DNA of 64,000 nt. Source: Cellulomonas cellasea. Its GTDB lineage: Bacteria > Actinomycetota > Actinomycetes > Actinomycetales > Cellulomonadaceae. Under the pieces are notes generated by a model that saw nothing but the letters and a program-made list of their open reading frames with translations, was not told the origin of the DNA and did no database searches. Made by a program: the position numbers and the translations under genes. Where the stretch lies: positions 1 through 64,000 of the forward strand of contig NZ_JAUDBQ010000014.1 in NCBI RefSeq assembly GCF_030372105.1, written 5' to 3'. Of the stretch, positions 62,511 through 64,000 are shown in pieces; position 1 is the stretch's first letter; each line of letters starts with the position of its first letter.

Positions 62511-63116
62511 GGTGACGCGCAGCACCCGGAAGCCCTTGGCGCTCGCCACCCGCTCGACGTCGGCGGCGTCCCCGAGCTGCTCCGCGAGCCAGCGGTGCAG
62601 CGAGTCGGCCCCGAGGTTCTTGCCGACCACCAAATGCGCCTGGGCGCCGGGCGCCAGCCGTGGCATCCAGCGGAGCAGCAGCGCGTGCAGCGCGTCCTTG
62701 CCGACCCGGATCGGCGGGTTCGACCAGATCGCCGCGAAGGCCACGTCGTCGGGCACCTCGTCGGGGAGGACGGCGCGGACGTTCCCCAGCCCGAGCCGCT
62801 CCGCGTTGCGTCGCACCAGGTCCAGTGCCCGCTCGTTGACGTCCACAGCCCACACCTGGGCCTCGGGCGACTCCAGGGCCAGCGACAGCGCCACCGGGCC
62901 CCACCCCGACCCCAGGTCGAGCAGGTCGCCCGTGGCGGGGGCGGCGGGCACGGTGCGCAGCAGCACCTCGGTGCCGAGGTCGACGTGGTCGGGGGAGAAG
63001 ACGCCACCAGCGGTCTCCACCTCGACGTCGCGGCCGGCCAGGTGGACGGCGAGGGTGCGGCGCTCCTCGGACGAGGCCGGCTGGGCGGTGAAGTAGTGGT
63101 CGTTCGCTGTCACCAC
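62502..63116 (-). CDS. RsmC-like class I SAM-dependent methyltransferase
   Basis: A 204-residue methyltransferase. The SAM-binding motif is DLLDLGSGWGPVALSLAL near 65, and the catalytic motif SNPPIRVGKDALHAL near 131 is the N-P-P form of enzymes methylating exocyclic amines of bases. HYFTAQPASSEERRTLAV and GGVFSPDHVDLGTEVLL match the 16S rRNA G1207 methyltransferase (RsmC) C-terminal domain. It lacks the RsmC N-terminal pseudo-domain, as in other actinobacteria, so the target base is not certain. Two adjacent GTG codons (63116, 63113) could start it. Confidence 0.85.
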   Translation of the reverse strand: MVTANDHYFTAQPASSEERRTLAVHLAGRDVEVETAGGVFSPDHVDLGTEVLLRTVPAAPATGDLLDLGSGWGPVALSLALESPEAQVWAVDVNERALDLVRRNAERLGLGNVRAVLPDEVPDDVAFAAIWSNPPIRVGKDALHALLLRWMPRLAPGAQAHLVVGKNLGADSLHRWLAEQLGDAADVERVASAKGFRVLRVTSR

Positions 63117-63303
63117 CCGACCCTATCGGGGCGTGCTGGGCGCCGATGCGCGCAGATCGTCCGCCCATGGCCTTAGCCCGCAGCGAATAGCGTCGCGATC
63201 CCTCCCCGCGGCGTGTCACCCTGGACATGTCGCCGGATGAGCCGGCGGAGCGTCGGTCTCGCGGGGCTTCCCGCACCGACGCGGGCACGACGAGAGGCCA
63301 CGT

Positions 63304-64000
63304 GTGAACGACCCGCAGCACCCCATGACGCGCCAGGACGAGAACAACGAGGTGGTCCTGCCACGCAGCGCGCAAGAGGTGGCGGACGACGTCGTGGCCC
63401 GAGTCCTCGCCCGCGCCGGCACCGCCCGCCAGGACGGCGGCACCGTCCACTCGGCATATGACGGCGACCAGCTCGAGCTCGAGGAGCGCTCCTCGCTGCG
63501 CCGGGTCGCCGGGCTGTCCACCGAGCTCGAGGACGTCACCGAGGTCGAGTACCGGCAGTTGCGCCTGGAGCGCGTGGTGCTCGTCGGCATCTGGGGCGCG
63601 CCGTCCTCCGAGGAGGGCGCCACCACCGCCGAGGAGGCTGAGATCTCGCTGCGCGAGCTCGCGGCGCTCGCGGAGACCGCCGGGTCGGAGGTGCTCGACG
63701 GGCTCCTGCAGCGGCGCCGCAACCCGGATCCGGGCACGTTCCTCGGCTCGGGCAAGGCCGCCGAGCTCGCCACGATCGTCGCGGCCAGCGGGGCCGACAC
63801 AGTCATCGTCGACGCGGAGCTCGCCCCGTCGCAGCGCAGGGCGCTCGAGGACGTGGTCCGCGTCAAGGTGATCGACAGGACCGCGCTGATCCTCGACATC
63901 TTCGCCCAGCACGCCAAGTCCCGTGAGGGCAAGGCGCAGGTTGAGCTCGCGCAGCTCGAGTACCTGCTGCCGCGCCTGCGCGGGTGGGGCGAGTCCATGT
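63304..64000 (+). CDS. hflX: GTPase HflX, 3' end cut by window
   Basis: The first 232 codons of HflX, a ribosome-splitting, heat-related GTPase; the frame is still open at base 64000. The GTG at 63304 follows GAGAGG. A variable 60-residue N-terminus is followed by the HflX N-terminal domain: VVLVGIWGAPSSEE, SLRELAALAETAGSEVLDGL, RRRNPDPGTFLGSGKAAEL, VIVDAELAPSQRRALED and IDRTALILDIFAQHAKSREGKAQVELAQL. The GTPase domain lies beyond the window. In actinobacteria it is commonly near miaA-dapF, as here. Confidence 0.93.
   Translation, partial: MNDPQHPMTRQDENNEVVLPRSAQEVADDVVARVLARAGTARQDGGTVHSAYDGDQLELEERSSLRRVAGLSTELEDVTEVEYRQLRLERVVLVGIWGAPSSEEGATTAEEAEISLRELAALAETAGSEVLDGLLQRRRNPDPGTFLGSGKAAELATIVAASGADTVIVDAELAPSQRRALEDVVRVKVIDRTALILDIFAQHAKSREGKAQVELAQLEYLLPRLRGWGESM

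Overview
The window is chromosomal DNA of very high GC content with the gene order of an actinobacterium. The ClgR-type regulator, DUF3046 and DUF4081 genes, the rimP-nusA-ylxR-infB block, and a LexA box of the TCGAAC-N4-GTTCG type in front of recA all support this. The overall gene set, with an RNase Y next to recA-recX, fits Micrococcales, perhaps Cellulomonadaceae; the genus is an inference from gene content. Nearly everything is core genome. I saw no rRNA, tRNA, CRISPR array, insertion sequence or prophage.

Left part (1-18 kb): a cut-off DUF4081/GNAT gene, a Fpg/Nei glycosylase, proS and a DUF4439 lipoprotein. The translation and RNA block follows: rimP, nusA, ylxR, infB, rbfA, then truB, ribF, rpsO and pnp. 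An MFS exporter with a divergent TetR regulator is wedged between rbfA and truB. The most unusual element of the window lies between ylxR and infB. It is a chain of four tiny ORFs, each stop overlapping the next start as ATGA, followed by two mutually exclusive hairpins over the infB ribosome binding site.

Middle part (18-44 kb): an M16 peptidase, an AraC-like regulator, dapB, a small membrane protein, a GNAT protein, AzlCD, an aldehyde dehydrogenase, thyA-folA-dapA-rnj, ftsK, a CapA-like protein, pgsA, cinA and clgR. The lhr-nei pair runs the other way. A tightly overlapped trio follows: DUF3046, a membrane phosphodiesterase and a metallo-beta-lactamase-fold protein.

Right part (44-64 kb): recA (with SOS box), recX and rny. 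A short accessory island comes next: an SDR, a secreted LamG protein, small immunity-like ORFs of lower GC, and a decayed second copy of the 3' end of the neighbouring permease gene. Then come a gluABCD-type amino-acid ABC transporter, miaB, three YbjN-domain paralogs, and a chain of overlapping genes (extradiol-dioxygenase-like protein, miaA, dapF, thioredoxin-like protein). A methyltransferase and the first part of hflX close the window.

Themes: translation and tRNA modification (proS, nusA, infB, rbfA, truB, rpsO, miaA, miaB), mRNA decay (pnp, rnj, rny), lysine/diaminopimelate synthesis (dapA, dapB, dapF), and DNA repair and segregation (two Fpg/Nei proteins, lhr, recA, recX, ftsK).
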